Origin: Candidatus Sabulitectum sp.
Lineage (GTDB): Bacteria > Fermentibacterota > Fermentibacteria > Fermentibacterales > JCC-6
Direction: 5' to 3'
NCBI GenBank assembly: GCA_021107435.1
Contig: JAIOSV010000056.1
Span: 1 to 42,143, forward strand
DNA length: 42,143 nt
The first letter of the stretch is position 1, and each line of letters opens with the position of its first letter. Shown here piece after piece: positions 1 to 8,883 of this stretch. The notes beneath the pieces are model-generated. The model saw only the letters and a list, made by a program, of their open reading frames with translations. It did no database searches and was not told where the DNA came from. A program made the translations under genes and the position numbers.

Positions 1-553
1 CGAATGGCATTACGGAAGAGTGCTGGTACAACTTCCCGGCCTTTGCCGCCCATCCCATCCCCAGATGTTTTATTGAGCCGCCGAATCCAGCGAGGAGATG
101 GCCCTTGAAATGACTTATCATTACGGCATTGTCTGTCCTTGTAAGGACGGAAGCGAGTCTTGCCACCTCAGCATTACACTGCGAAGGAAGCTTTACCACA
201 AACTCGTCTGTACCGGCGAGTCCATCTGCAACGATAAACGGGGGGAGATCAGGCATTCTGAATCCATGGTCGTAAGCAAGGGAAGCATAATCAGGAGCGG
301 TCATTCGTCTTCCTCCATACAGGACAGTAGTGTCCGTCAGGAAGGTTCTCCGCTCAGGGAGGTCAAGGGCCTTTACTATCATTTTCACAAGTGAAGCAGG
401 GATATACGAAGAGTTTCCCTCCTCTCCAGGGTGTATCTTAACTGCTGTCAAGTCATTACTACTATCCTGATTAACGAACCGGTAAGGAGCAAGAAACTCT
501 CTGAAGCCGGCGGGATTCATTTTCTTCACCGGAAGGAATCTAACATCATTCAC
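1..553 (-). CDS. DUF362 domain protein, C-terminus cut by the window edge
   Basis: The reverse strand is open from a GTG at 553 to the left edge, giving the first 184 residues. The start was chosen because AGGCGG lies five bases upstream of the GTG, and because the product then begins MNDVRFLPVKK, as DUF362 proteins often do. Near the cut end the sequence ISHFKGHLLAGFGGS is followed by KHLGMG and AAKAGK, which matches the core of DUF362. Some members of that family carry ferredoxin-type iron-sulfur clusters in the part missing here, so a cluster cannot be ruled in or out. No signal peptide is seen, so a cytoplasmic protein is likely. It is divergent from alanine racemase across about 85 bases. 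The family is clear; the biochemical role is not. Confidence 0.82.
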   Translation of the reverse strand, partial: MNDVRFLPVKKMNPAGFREFLAPYRFVNQDSSNDLTAVKIHPGEEGNSSYIPASLVKMIVKALDLPERRTFLTDTTVLYGGRRMTAPDYASLAYDHGFRMPDLPPFIVADGLAGTDEFVVKLPSQCNAEVARLASVLTRTDNAVMISHFKGHLLAGFGGSIKHLGMGWAAKAGKLYQHSSVMPF

Positions 554-638
554 AGGAACCGCCTTTCGTGTTTGCGGGAATATAACCCTCTGGAATTGCT
601 TCCTTGCGTAATGTCATTTATTAGCGTATTTTCACCTC

Positions 639-1790
639 ATGAGTAGTTTAGTATGGGTAGAACTTGATGCTGACAGTCCTGATCACAATCTGCGCGAAAT
701 AAGAAGAAGCAATGATTTTCAGGGGCTTCACTGTGCTGTTGTAAAAAGCAATGCCTACGGCCACGGTGTCAGAGAAATGGTTTCGCTGCTGACCGGGGCA
801 GACTGGCTTGCGGTAAATTCACTTGATGAGGGGCTTGAACTCCGGGTCGCGGGAGAGCGCAGGCCTGTTCTGCTCCTCGGCCATGTACCTCTCAACAGAT
901 TAGATGAAGCCAGGCGGGCAGATCTCAGGTTAATCATCTGCAATTTTGAAACCCTTCAGGCAATAAGAGAGCTTCCCGTATCTGATAAGAAGTTTTTTCT
1001 TCACATGAAGGTGGAGACAGGTACCTGGAGGCAGGGGATTCTTCCTGATGACGCTGTTCTTATGGCCAGGGAAATCGCGGAAACGCAGGCAGCGGTTCTT
1101 GACGGTATTTACACTCACTTCGCGAATATCGAAGACACACTGAGTCATCAGTATGCCGAAATGCAACTGGAAACCTTCCAGGGAGTTCTGGATGTATTGA
1201 GGCAGGAGGGACTGACTCCTCCGATAATCCATACAGCCTGTACTGCTGCTGCGATTCTTTTTTCCAAGACTCATTTCTCCATGATCAGAACCGGTATCGG
1301 TCTGTACGGTCTCTGGCCGTCCAGGGAAACAAAGCTTTCCGCTGAATCCACAGGATGCAGAATGCCGGACTTGAGACCGGTGCTTTCATGGAAAACAAAA
1401 ATAGTACAGATTAAGAAGGTTACCGCGGGAAGCTATATCGGTTACGGAGGTACCCACAGAACAACAAGGGACTCAGAAATTGCCGTTCTTCCTGTGGGCT
1501 ATGCGGATGGCTACAGAAGATCTCTTGGCAACACAGGCTGGGTACTCATTGCAGGTCGGAGAGCTTCTATTCTTGGCAGGGTTTGTATGAATCTTTGTAT
1601 GGTGGATGTTACGGATATTCAGGGAACAAATCTGGAAGATGAGGTTGTTCTTCTCGGGCGAAGCGGCAGTGAGGAAATCACGGCTGAGATGCTGGGCCAG
1701 TGGATGGGTACAATAAATTATGAGGTGGTTACGGGAATAAGTTCCCTGCTCCCGAGAAAAGTTATGAAAGGAGCTGAAGGTGTTTATTGA
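639..1790 (+). CDS. alr: Alanine racemase
   Basis: PLP-dependent interconversion of L- and D-alanine in the cytoplasm, supplying D-Ala for peptidoglycan. The length of 383 residues is normal for the family. The PLP-binding lysine is K36 in VVKSNAYGHG, and the second catalytic base is Y269 in IGYGGTHR. The N-terminus WVELDADSPDHNL and the VGYADGY block further on are also family hallmarks. There is no strong Shine-Dalgarno sequence before the ATG, so translation may be weak or the start may differ slightly. The last 11 bases overlap the start of the MBL-fold gene, which implies translational coupling. It is the first of several peptidoglycan genes in the window. Confidence 0.95.
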   Translation: MSSLVWVELDADSPDHNLREIRRSNDFQGLHCAVVKSNAYGHGVREMVSLLTGADWLAVNSLDEGLELRVAGERRPVLLLGHVPLNRLDEARRADLRLIICNFETLQAIRELPVSDKKFFLHMKVETGTWRQGILPDDAVLMAREIAETQAAVLDGIYTHFANIEDTLSHQYAEMQLETFQGVLDVLRQEGLTPPIIHTACTAAAILFSKTHFSMIRTGIGLYGLWPSRETKLSAESTGCRMPDLRPVLSWKTKIVQIKKVTAGSYIGYGGTHRTTRDSEIAVLPVGYADGYRRSLGNTGWVLIAGRRASILGRVCMNLCMVDVTDIQGTNLEDEVVLLGRSGSEEITAEMLGQWMGTINYEVVTGISSLLPRKVMKGAEGVY

Positions 1791-2544
1791 AGTGGTTGGA
1801 GGCAGTGGCTCGAAGAATGCTGACAGCAGGCTCGTTTGTATGAAGCTCGGGGAGAAAGTTCTCATAGATGCCGGGAGTGCCGCCTTTATTCCTGTGGAGC
1901 AGCTTGATTCTGTAGATCTGGTTCTTCTGACTCATGCACATCTCGATCACATTCTTGATCTTGGTTTTATTCTGGACTCAATGGTATCCAGAAGAATACG
2001 ACCGCTTGTTGTTACGGGAAGCGAAGCATGTCTTGCCATAGTTAAGAAACACTACATGAACGGTCTCCTGTGGCCTGATTTCTCAAAGATATGCATAGAA
2101 GGCAAGCCGATTCTTGAATACAGAGTACTTGCCGACGAGGAATGGACAGATCTTCCGGGAAATGTTGAATGCATGGCTGTTCCGGTTAATCACCCCGCCG
2201 GTGCGCGGGGATTTCTGTTTCGTCATGACAGAAATCTTGTTGTCTATTCCGGAGATACAGGACCCACAGATAAACTCTGGCGAATGGCGAATGGGCAGGG
2301 AGAGCCTGTCGCGGTAGTTATAGAGGTTTCATTTCCTGATTCCAAACGCGATATCGCTATGGCCTCTGATCACCTTTGTCCGTCACTCGCCGCAGATGAA
2401 CTTCATAAACTTGGATATGAAGATATTCCAGTTCATGTATTTCACATGAAACCCTGGTTTGCCGAAGAAATACTGAAGGAACTCAATCTTCCAGGAAAGC
2501 CGGTCAGACTGCTGAAACCCGGAAGCCGGATTGAATTCAGCTGA
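1780..2544 (+). CDS. MBL-fold hydrolase, class II cyclic-nucleotide phosphodiesterase-like
   Basis: A 254-residue metallo-beta-lactamase-fold protein. The metal motif HxHxDH is present as H52, H54, D56 and H57 in LTHAHLDH. A further ligand region YSGDTGPTDKLW and a C-terminal VHVFHMKP follow. The YSGDTGPTDxLW block and the compact domain resemble class II 3',5'-cyclic-nucleotide phosphodiesterases more than glyoxalase II or RNase Z, but the substrate is not proven. Translation starts at GTG 1780 behind AAAGGAG, inside the end of alr. There is no signal peptide. The gene meets the next one tail to tail with an 8-base overlap. Confidence 0.8.
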   Translation: MFIEVVGGSGSKNADSRLVCMKLGEKVLIDAGSAAFIPVEQLDSVDLVLLTHAHLDHILDLGFILDSMVSRRIRPLVVTGSEACLAIVKKHYMNGLLWPDFSKICIEGKPILEYRVLADEEWTDLPGNVECMAVPVNHPAGARGFLFRHDRNLVVYSGDTGPTDKLWRMANGQGEPVAVVIEVSFPDSKRDIAMASDHLCPSLAADELHKLGYEDIPVHVFHMKPWFAEEILKELNLPGKPVRLLKPGSRIEFS

Positions 2545-3301
2545 CAGATCCGTTTTTCATACTCAAGTAGAGTGATGCCTGAAAAATAGATTTCAGGGTT
2601 GATACCATTAGTGCCACCAGAAGAACCCATATTGCAGCAAAAACTGCAGCAACCAGGCTCGCAAATCCCGACGCAAACAGCAGCAGCACTGCCGGGATTG
2701 ACGCCAGAAAACCAAGCAGCCCGAAACTGACACCACCCACCAGTTGATGCCCCCAGTTTCCTTTTACATCACTCCAGGCACTCTTGAGAGCAGTAAACGG
2801 GTCAGTACGGTCAATCACCAGTCGAGGGGCAACGAAGAAAGAAGCCATTGTCCACAATGTTCCCAGACTGCCTGTAATGAGATTTCTTCTTCCACCTTTA
2901 CCCTGTAACATTTTCAGAGCCAGTCCTGCGGTGGCTTCCACCATTGCCCAGGCTGCTATGAATGTTACCACTGCCCACGAGGCCTTGAAACCATCACCCA
3001 CAGTTGGATCGCCTCCGGCCATTCTTATCTCCGCACAGGCAATTACGGCGCAGTTGAAAAAAGTGATCAGAAAGTAGTTGAAGAAGTAGAACAGAAAGGC
3101 AAGAACGAAGAATCCTGCTCGATTTTGTGTATAGAGTTCGCCTATATCTCCACCGGAAGCGGAGACGGGGAAGTAGAAGCTTGCGCTCACCAGCAGACAG
3201 AGGATACCTGATAGAATCGGGAAAACGATTAGCTCCTTGTCTGCCATAAGGATCTTCCAGCTTTGTTGAACCGCGTTAAAGGTCTGTGAAAACACATTCA
3301 T
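2537..3301 (-). CDS. DUF6159-like multi-pass membrane protein
   Basis: A hydrophobic protein of 254 residues. The N-terminal signature SWKILMADKELIVFPILSG is typical of DUF6159 proteins, which are poorly characterised integral membrane proteins. I see about five or six transmembrane stretches, including long Ala/Leu/Val runs near the middle and the C-terminus. The frame extends ten codons further upstream to an ATG at 3331, but that one has no ribosome binding site. The ATG at 3301 has GGAGGA nine bases upstream and was preferred. The gene stands alone on the minus strand, convergent with the MBL gene and divergent from the NamZ-like gene. No function is assigned. Confidence 0.75.
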   Translation of the reverse strand: MNVFSQTFNAVQQSWKILMADKELIVFPILSGILCLLVSASFYFPVSASGGDIGELYTQNRAGFFVLAFLFYFFNYFLITFFNCAVIACAEIRMAGGDPTVGDGFKASWAVVTFIAAWAMVEATAGLALKMLQGKGGRRNLITGSLGTLWTMASFFVAPRLVIDRTDPFTALKSAWSDVKGNWGHQLVGGVSFGLLGFLASIPAVLLLFASGFASLVAAVFAAIWVLLVALMVSTLKSIFQASLYLSMKNGSVS

Positions 3302-3352
3302 AAAAACCATTCCTCCATTGCCCGTAGCCATCTAATTTCGTATTCTCAGCCT

Positions 3353-4480
3353 ATGATAAAAACAAAACCATTTTCCGCAGAAAACCTCCCGGGCAGCAGT
3401 GTGTGTCTTCTGTCTCACTATGCTGCTGTGGATGGTTCATTTACCTCCACACTTAAGATACTTCATAAGCATTCAATTCTCCATTCCGTTCTTGGTCCCC
3501 AGCATGGATACTGGGGGGAAACCCAGGACAACATGATCGAGTGGGAGGGCTACATCCACAGCAGGTACGGTGTCCCAGTGAACAGCCTGTACGGGAAAAC
3601 CCGCATTCCAACAGGCATGATGCTTCAAGGCGCAGACTGTGTTCTTGCTGACCTGGCGGATATTGGCAGCCGGTATTACACCTACATCTATTCTATGGCA
3701 CTGACCATGCGGAAATGCGCGGAACTCAGTATTCCTGTAGCAGTAATGGACAGACCCAATCCCCTGGGAACAACAATTGTTGAGGGACCCATTCTGGATA
3801 CGGAGTTCACATCCTTTGTGGGTATGTACCCTATTCCCGTAAGGCACGGGCTGACCACTGGCGAGCTTGCCCTGCTGTTCGCAGAGATGGACAGGCTTCC
3901 GGAACCTGTAATTCTCTCCCTGAAAGAAGAGCCTGGCTGGGTGATGCCCTCTCCCAACATGCCAACCAGAGACACTGCTCTTGTGTATCCCGGAATGTGT
4001 CTCCTTGAGGCCACCAGCCTTTCCGAGGGCAGAGGCACAACGAGACCTTTTGAGATATTCGGAGCTCCATGGCTTGATCCCTGGGATCTGTGTGATGGTC
4101 TTAACGGATCCCCATTTATGCGGGGGGCTGTTTTGAGACCTCACTTTTTCATTCCCACTTTCAACAAGCACGCGGGAGTGAAATGCGCCGGAGCGCAGAT
4201 ACATGTACTGGATGATTCAGAATATCGACCGTTCAGGGCCGGTCTCGGAATATTGAACCACTGCTTCAGAGAGAGAGAGACCGCGTGGAATAATCCCCCA
4301 TATGAATATGAGTATGAAAAGATGCCGATTGATATTCTGGCAGGCAACAACCTTGTGAGACTGGCAGTGGACGCCGGAGACGAAGAAGCTCTTCTTTCTC
4401 TCTCTGCAACACCTTCTGATCTGTGGAAGCAGACTGTGCGGAAAGCGGTTGACACACCGGAAAGGTTCTTGTTCGAATGA
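3353..4480 (+). CDS. DUF1343 / NamZ-like exo-beta-N-acetylmuramidase
   Basis: A 375-residue protein of the DUF1343 family, whose characterised member NamZ removes terminal N-acetylmuramic acid from peptidoglycan fragments. Family landmarks are SVLGPQHGYWGETQDNM, DLADIGSRYYTYIYSM, VMDRPNPLG and SPNMPT. In most homologues the equivalent block reads GPEHGF, so GPQHGY is a variant. No signal peptide or lipobox is visible at MIKTKPFSAENL, which suggests a cytoplasmic, recycling-type role. No good ribosome binding site precedes the ATG, so the start is only moderately certain. It is followed closely by the metallophosphoesterase and dehydratase genes. Confidence 0.85.
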   Translation: MIKTKPFSAENLPGSSVCLLSHYAAVDGSFTSTLKILHKHSILHSVLGPQHGYWGETQDNMIEWEGYIHSRYGVPVNSLYGKTRIPTGMMLQGADCVLADLADIGSRYYTYIYSMALTMRKCAELSIPVAVMDRPNPLGTTIVEGPILDTEFTSFVGMYPIPVRHGLTTGELALLFAEMDRLPEPVILSLKEEPGWVMPSPNMPTRDTALVYPGMCLLEATSLSEGRGTTRPFEIFGAPWLDPWDLCDGLNGSPFMRGAVLRPHFFIPTFNKHAGVKCAGAQIHVLDDSEYRPFRAGLGILNHCFRERETAWNNPPYEYEYEKMPIDILAGNNLVRLAVDAGDEEALLSLSATPSDLWKQTVRKAVDTPERFLFE

Positions 4481-4534
4481 TTCGCCTCTGTGGTATATTC
4501 CCTCTTCATTCATCTTTTTGAAGGGAAAGTCATT

Positions 4535-5311
4535 TTGAAAATCGCTTTCATTTCCGATATACATGGTAACCTCGCGGCTTTGACGACCGTTACGAATACT
4601 CTCAAGAGTCGGGAAGTTGATCTGGTTGTTTGCCTGGGTGATCTTGTTCATTACGGGCCCTTGCCCTCTGAGGTTATCAGTTTCATCCAGAGCAGTGAAA
4701 TTGAATGTATTCAGGGTAACTGTGACAGAGCTGTTGCAAGACGCAGAGAGAGCACAGGGGAAGAATACGAGAACCCTCACTGGAGGAATCTTGCCGCTGA
4801 TTTCCTGAAATGGACATCGGGTCGGGTATCAGACAGGCAGAGAAGATGGCTCAGGGAACTGCCGGATGAGCTTCGATTCCAGGTTGAGAAGAAAACCATT
4901 CTTTGCGTGCATGGCCTACCGGGAACCCAGACAACGGGTCTTCCGGAAGATGCAGCCGCTGAAATATATGATACAATTCTTACCAGATCCGGCGCATCTA
5001 TTGTGGTGTGCGGGTTTACTCATACACCATCAATCATAAGAAGACCGAATGGACTGATAATAAACCCCGGTTCTGTTGGGGGAGGCTCTGTTCCTTCCGG
5101 CGGAACAGCAATGATTCTCAGTTTCCCTGAAGAGGGGGAGCCGGAGGTGGAAACTCTCGAATACACATATTCACTGAAAAACATTAAGGCTGGCTACGAA
5201 GAAGCTGGTATTGGGGAAATCTTTTTTAAGTGTTTAGAGCTTGGCCGTGACCAGAGAGGTAACTGGCACACTGACGATCCAAAATGGAGGCAGCAATGGG
5301 CAGAACTCTGA
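4535..5311 (+). CDS. Calcineurin-like metallophosphoesterase (YfcE/MJ0936 type)
   Basis: A 258-residue phosphoesterase with the standard two-metal motifs in order: DIHGN close to the N-terminus, GDLVHYG, GNCDR, VHGLPG and finally GFTHTP followed by NPGSVG. This order matches small cytoplasmic phosphodiesterases of the YfcE/MJ0936 group. The frame opens earlier at GTG 4490, but the TTG at 4535 has GAAGGGA about eight bases upstream and begins directly with KIAFISDIHGN, as homologues do. The stop lies 16 bases beyond the preferred start of the LeuC-like gene, so the two are coupled. The natural substrate is unknown. Confidence 0.85.
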   Translation: MKIAFISDIHGNLAALTTVTNTLKSREVDLVVCLGDLVHYGPLPSEVISFIQSSEIECIQGNCDRAVARRRESTGEEYENPHWRNLAADFLKWTSGRVSDRQRRWLRELPDELRFQVEKKTILCVHGLPGTQTTGLPEDAAAEIYDTILTRSGASIVVCGFTHTPSIIRRPNGLIINPGSVGGGSVPSGGTAMILSFPEEGEPEVETLEYTYSLKNIKAGYEEAGIGEIFFKCLELGRDQRGNWHTDDPKWRQQWAEL

Positions 5312-6543
5312 TAGAGAAGATCATCACCGCGCATGGCGGAGGCGAATGCACCGGCGGTGATGTCGTCTGGATGGGTATAGATAACCGCTCCGCGCGAGAT
5401 TTTGCAGGAGCGAATGTCGTGGGAAATCTTGAAAAGTACGGCGGAGAGTCACCGATAGATGATCCGGATAAGACTTTTTTCACCTTTGATTGCAATGTTC
5501 CTGCGAACACGATTCCCTATGCCACCAATCAGCATAGAATCAGGCTTTTTGCCAGAGAACAGAATCTCAGAATATGGGATGTTGACGCAGGAATCGGCAG
5601 CCATGTTGTGATTGAAGAAGGGCTTGGCAAACCGGGAACAACCACTATTGGAACTGACAGCCATCTTAATATCATGGGTGCAGTAGGAGCTTTCGGACAG
5701 GGAATGGGCGATGTTGACACCGCCTTTGCTTTCAAATCAGGAAAGGTCTGGTTCCAGGTTCCGAACTCTGTCAGGGTTACACTGAAGGGTATGCCCGCAC
5801 CGGGTACCGAGGCCAAGGACGTTGCTCTTGCTATGCTCAAGGAATTCGGTAGCCACACCCTTCTTGGCAGGTCTGTTGAAGTTCAGGGTGAATGGCCTGA
5901 CCAGGCCGCGCTTTCAGACTGTATTACCTTTTCAAGCCTTGGAACTGAGATGGGCGCTATCATTATTCTTCTGCCTCCGAATCAGAAAGTGCTGAACGCA
6001 TTCGGCATGAAGAAGGAAGAAGCCATTTACGCAGATGGCGATGCTGAGTACGAAAAGGAGTATACACTGGATATAACAGGCCTGAAGCCCCTTCTGGCAG
6101 CTCCTCCGAATCCCCACAATGTTCACTCGGTTTCCGAGTACAAAGACACAGCTGTAGACGGTGTGTTCATAGGCAGCTGCACAAACGGTACCTACGAGGA
6201 TATGGCTTATGCCGCAAAACTGCTCAAGGGCAGGAAAGTAGCAGAAGGTGTGATGCTGAAGGTTGTACCGGCCACAAGAAAAACCTGGACCAGACTTCTC
6301 CACGAAGGACTCCTTGCGGACCTCTTCGATGCGGGTGCCATTGTCAGCAATGCCGGCTGCGGCGGCTGCGCTTCCGGTCAGATTGGCATGACAGGGTTGA
6401 AAGAGGTGCAGGTGAGTACTTCCAACAGGAATTTTACCGGCAAGCAGGGCAGGGGTGATACATACCTCGCAGGTATCGGCACCGCAGTTGCCAGCGCGGT
6501 TCTCGGAAGAATCGCAACAGTCCACGAACTGGAGGAGGTATAG
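5296..6543 (+). CDS. Aconitase-family dehydratase large subunit (LeuC/HacA type)
   Basis: A 415-residue large subunit of the isopropylmalate isomerase/homoaconitase group. The three [4Fe-4S] ligands are visible as C295 in GSCTNG and C355 and C358 in AGCGGC. TIGTDSHLNIMGAVG and the GQGMGDVD stretch are also characteristic. The ATG at 5296 was chosen because GGAGG lies five bases upstream; an in-frame ATG at 5284 would place this site inside the gene. The small subunit follows after two bases. There is no leuA, leuB, homocitrate synthase or homoisocitrate dehydrogenase nearby, so isopropylmalate, homocitrate, dimethylmalate or a related substrate all remain possible. Confidence 0.88.
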   Translation: MGRTLIEKIITAHGGGECTGGDVVWMGIDNRSARDFAGANVVGNLEKYGGESPIDDPDKTFFTFDCNVPANTIPYATNQHRIRLFAREQNLRIWDVDAGIGSHVVIEEGLGKPGTTTIGTDSHLNIMGAVGAFGQGMGDVDTAFAFKSGKVWFQVPNSVRVTLKGMPAPGTEAKDVALAMLKEFGSHTLLGRSVEVQGEWPDQAALSDCITFSSLGTEMGAIIILLPPNQKVLNAFGMKKEEAIYADGDAEYEKEYTLDITGLKPLLAAPPNPHNVHSVSEYKDTAVDGVFIGSCTNGTYEDMAYAAKLLKGRKVAEGVMLKVVPATRKTWTRLLHEGLLADLFDAGAIVSNAGCGGCASGQIGMTGLKEVQVSTSNRNFTGKQGRGDTYLAGIGTAVASAVLGRIATVHELEEV

Positions 6544-6545
6544 TC

Positions 6546-7052
6546 ATGGCATTACTGAAACTTCAGGGCAGGCTCTGGGTCCTTCAGCGTGACGGAGAGC
6601 TTATCAGCGACATCGACACCGACATGATCTTTCACAACCAGTACCTGGCTATCACTGACATCGCGAAGATGGGGCAGTACTCTTTCGACAATCTTGAAGG
6701 TTTCAAGGATTTCGCCCAACTCGCTCAGCCTGATGATATTATCCTTGCCGGAGACAACTTCGGTAGCGGCAGCTCAAGGCAGCAGGCGGTTGACTGCTTC
6801 AGATGTCTGGGAGTGAAGGCCATTATTGCCCGCTCTTACGGAGCGATCTACAAGAGGAACGCCATTAACAGCGCTTTTCCTGTTATAACCATGCCGACTG
6901 CAAAAGCCGGTGATTTTAAGCACATGGAAACCACTGTTCTGGATATGGACAGGGGTTTACTCGGCAGCGCGAAAACGGAACCGATGAGCGGTGTCCAGAA
7001 GGACATTTTCTTTGCGGGGGGTCTTTTCGAGTATGCGGAAACACTGAAGTAG
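6546..7052 (+). CDS. Aconitase-family dehydratase small subunit (LeuD/HacB type)
   Basis: A 168-residue swivelling small subunit that completes the active site of the preceding protein. DIDTDMIFHNQYL near the N-terminus and GDNFGSGSSRQQAV are family motifs; the GSGSSR loop binds the substrate carboxylate. In this family a loop beginning with YL is thought to set specificity. Here it reads YLAIT (Y33-T37), which is neither the YLR of known homoaconitases nor the YLV of known isopropylmalate isomerases, as I remember them. A strong GGAGGAGG site lies seven bases before the ATG. It is certainly translated together with the large subunit. Confidence 0.88.
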   Translation: MALLKLQGRLWVLQRDGELISDIDTDMIFHNQYLAITDIAKMGQYSFDNLEGFKDFAQLAQPDDIILAGDNFGSGSSRQQAVDCFRCLGVKAIIARSYGAIYKRNAINSAFPVITMPTAKAGDFKHMETTVLDMDRGLLGSAKTEPMSGVQKDIFFAGGLFEYAETLK

Positions 7053-7056
7053 AGTC

Positions 7057-8736
7057 ATGAAGAAATTCCTTCCGGCGGGTGTGATATTACTCGTTGCTGG
7101 CCTGCTCTACATTCCCACCCTCCGGACAGGATTTCTGGCCGATGATTTTCTCGATTCTGAGTGTACAATCCATGAGGTTCCCAGGGCTTTTGTCTCCTTG
7201 GCTTCAAGCGGATACAGGCCTCTCATGTCCTTAAGCTGGGCTATTGACAACCTGTTGTGGGGTAAGGAGAATCAGGCTGGTTGGCATCTGACTAATATCA
7301 TTATTCTACTGGCTACTGTTTTTATGCTGTATCGGTTCCTATCTCTTTATCTCAAAAGTACCACTGCTCTGGTTGCCGCTCTTATGCTGTTTACTGTCTG
7401 TTTACCGGTGACAGCCTCAGTCGCAAAAGTCGTGTGGCGGACTTCTCTGCTTCCGATGATACCGCTGCTTGCGGCCTTTGTATTTGTTCACCGGTGGGGG
7501 ACGGATTCCGGAAGGTGGTGGCAGCTTTGCCTGTCTTCAATTCTTCTTCTTGTTTCTCTGTTTTTAAAGGAACTTGCTCTGGCCTCTCCTCCTGTGTTTG
7601 CTGTAATAGTGCTTACGACAGATCATCGGCGTAATAAATGGAGGAAACCGCTTATTGCTCTGGCTGCCAGCGGTATCGCTGTGCTTGCCTATGGTCTCAC
7701 TCGCTATTTTGCTGTAGGCTTCTCCATTGGCTACAGCAGCACTCTTACATTTGGTTTCTTCATGTTTAAGAACATTATGCTGCTTGGCTCAATGGTGCTG
7801 GATCCGTGGCTATCCACGATATCGGTGAGAGTTCTTGTCCTGGTATTTGCACTTTTATTGTGGTGTATTCCAGGCGGCTGGCGACACAGAATGCTGGTTG
7901 TTGTACTGGGGGTGTTTATGCTGCTGCCCGTCAGCAATCTTCCACTGAGACCGGATTATGCTGTTGCCGGGGTTCCAGCGCTGGCTCTTGCTCTGGGATT
8001 TGTTGTTCAGGAAAATGACAAGAAGAAATTTGTACTGCCTGTTCTCATTATTCTCTTTACAGGGATTTTTCTTCATTCCAGGGATGAGATCAGCATTCTC
8101 GCCGATGCCTCTGACTATGTTGACAGAACCACTGAGAGACTGGCGGAGATAGCAGATGAATTGCCTGGGGGAGGACCACTATTTGTAGATGGTATTCATA
8201 ACACAGTTGGAACTTACGGAACATTCTGGCCTGGAGAGTACATGCTTCCAATGGAATGTCTTGGGATTCAGCCAGGTCGCTTTATAGCTGGAACAGACAG
8301 GATATGGGAAGTTCTGATAACAGAGGACAATACAGGTTTTCTGGTATTCATGTCTGATGACGCGATACACTATACATCTGTACCTGTGTCTGCTGACATG
8401 TATCCTGGACTTCCAGACACTACTGTGATTCTGTCCGGCAGTATTTCAGCGGGTGAGCTAATCCGGTATCCGTCGTGCAGCGGACCCGATGAATCCGGCT
8501 CTCTTTACCTTGTCTCTTCGATCTATCTGGATTCCGTCATTACCATTTATCCTGATTTTCACGACGGAGTTGCCTGCTATGATCTTGCTTCAGTGCCTGT
8601 ATGGCTTGCTGCCAGTGAATACGCTGTTCTAATTGGAGATGGTCCAGTTGAACTTGTTTTTTCCAGCAGGAATATTTCTCTGGAGAGAGCTTTGGAAATC
8701 ATTGAATCGAAAACAGACCAGTCTGCTATCATATAA
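7057..8736 (+). CDS. Polytopic membrane protein, probable GT-C type glycosyltransferase
   Basis: A 559-residue protein whose first two thirds are mostly transmembrane helices, followed by an extracytoplasmic C-terminal domain of about 200 residues from roughly residue 340. Just after the first helix is FLADDF with the acidic pair D29-D30, the position and motif expected for GT-C glycosyltransferases that use lipid-linked sugars. The following YRPLMSLSWAIDNLLWG resembles the O-mannosyltransferase/TMTC-type region. No TPR repeats are obvious. It starts four bases after the small-subunit gene, but with only a weak ribosome binding site. Donor and acceptor are unknown. The downstream 147-base gap shows no gene or clear terminator. 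Confidence 0.65.
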   Translation: MKKFLPAGVILLVAGLLYIPTLRTGFLADDFLDSECTIHEVPRAFVSLASSGYRPLMSLSWAIDNLLWGKENQAGWHLTNIIILLATVFMLYRFLSLYLKSTTALVAALMLFTVCLPVTASVAKVVWRTSLLPMIPLLAAFVFVHRWGTDSGRWWQLCLSSILLLVSLFLKELALASPPVFAVIVLTTDHRRNKWRKPLIALAASGIAVLAYGLTRYFAVGFSIGYSSTLTFGFFMFKNIMLLGSMVLDPWLSTISVRVLVLVFALLLWCIPGGWRHRMLVVVLGVFMLLPVSNLPLRPDYAVAGVPALALALGFVVQENDKKKFVLPVLIILFTGIFLHSRDEISILADASDYVDRTTERLAEIADELPGGGPLFVDGIHNTVGTYGTFWPGEYMLPMECLGIQPGRFIAGTDRIWEVLITEDNTGFLVFMSDDAIHYTSVPVSADMYPGLPDTTVILSGSISAGELIRYPSCSGPDESGSLYLVSSIYLDSVITIYPDFHDGVACYDLASVPVWLAASEYAVLIGDGPVELVFSSRNISLERALEIIESKTDQSAII

Positions 8737-8883
8737 CAGACTATAAGTTTCATTTGAGTTTTCAGCTCTGCTTTCCAGCATTCTATGGCCTTTTCTTCCT
8801 GGATCCGCTTTCTAATGCTGTTGTGTAATGTGTAATACTGCTTATTAAAGTCCGCCTTCACATCATCCGGGCAGGATTTGTGA

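Noticed and set aside
98-646. Two plus-strand frames at the left end
   Set aside because: They lie opposite a conserved DUF362 reading frame on the minus strand, and neither has a ribosome binding site.
8761-8823. Inverted CAGCATT/AATGCTG arms as a terminator between the convergent genes
   Set aside because: The loop exceeds 30 bases and no U-run follows, so it does not resemble an intrinsic terminator.
8577-8861. Minus-strand frame of 94 codons after the sulfatase-like gene
   Set aside because: It starts at GTG without a ribosome binding site, and most of its 3' part is antisense to the GT-C gene. The codon pattern does not look like a real product.
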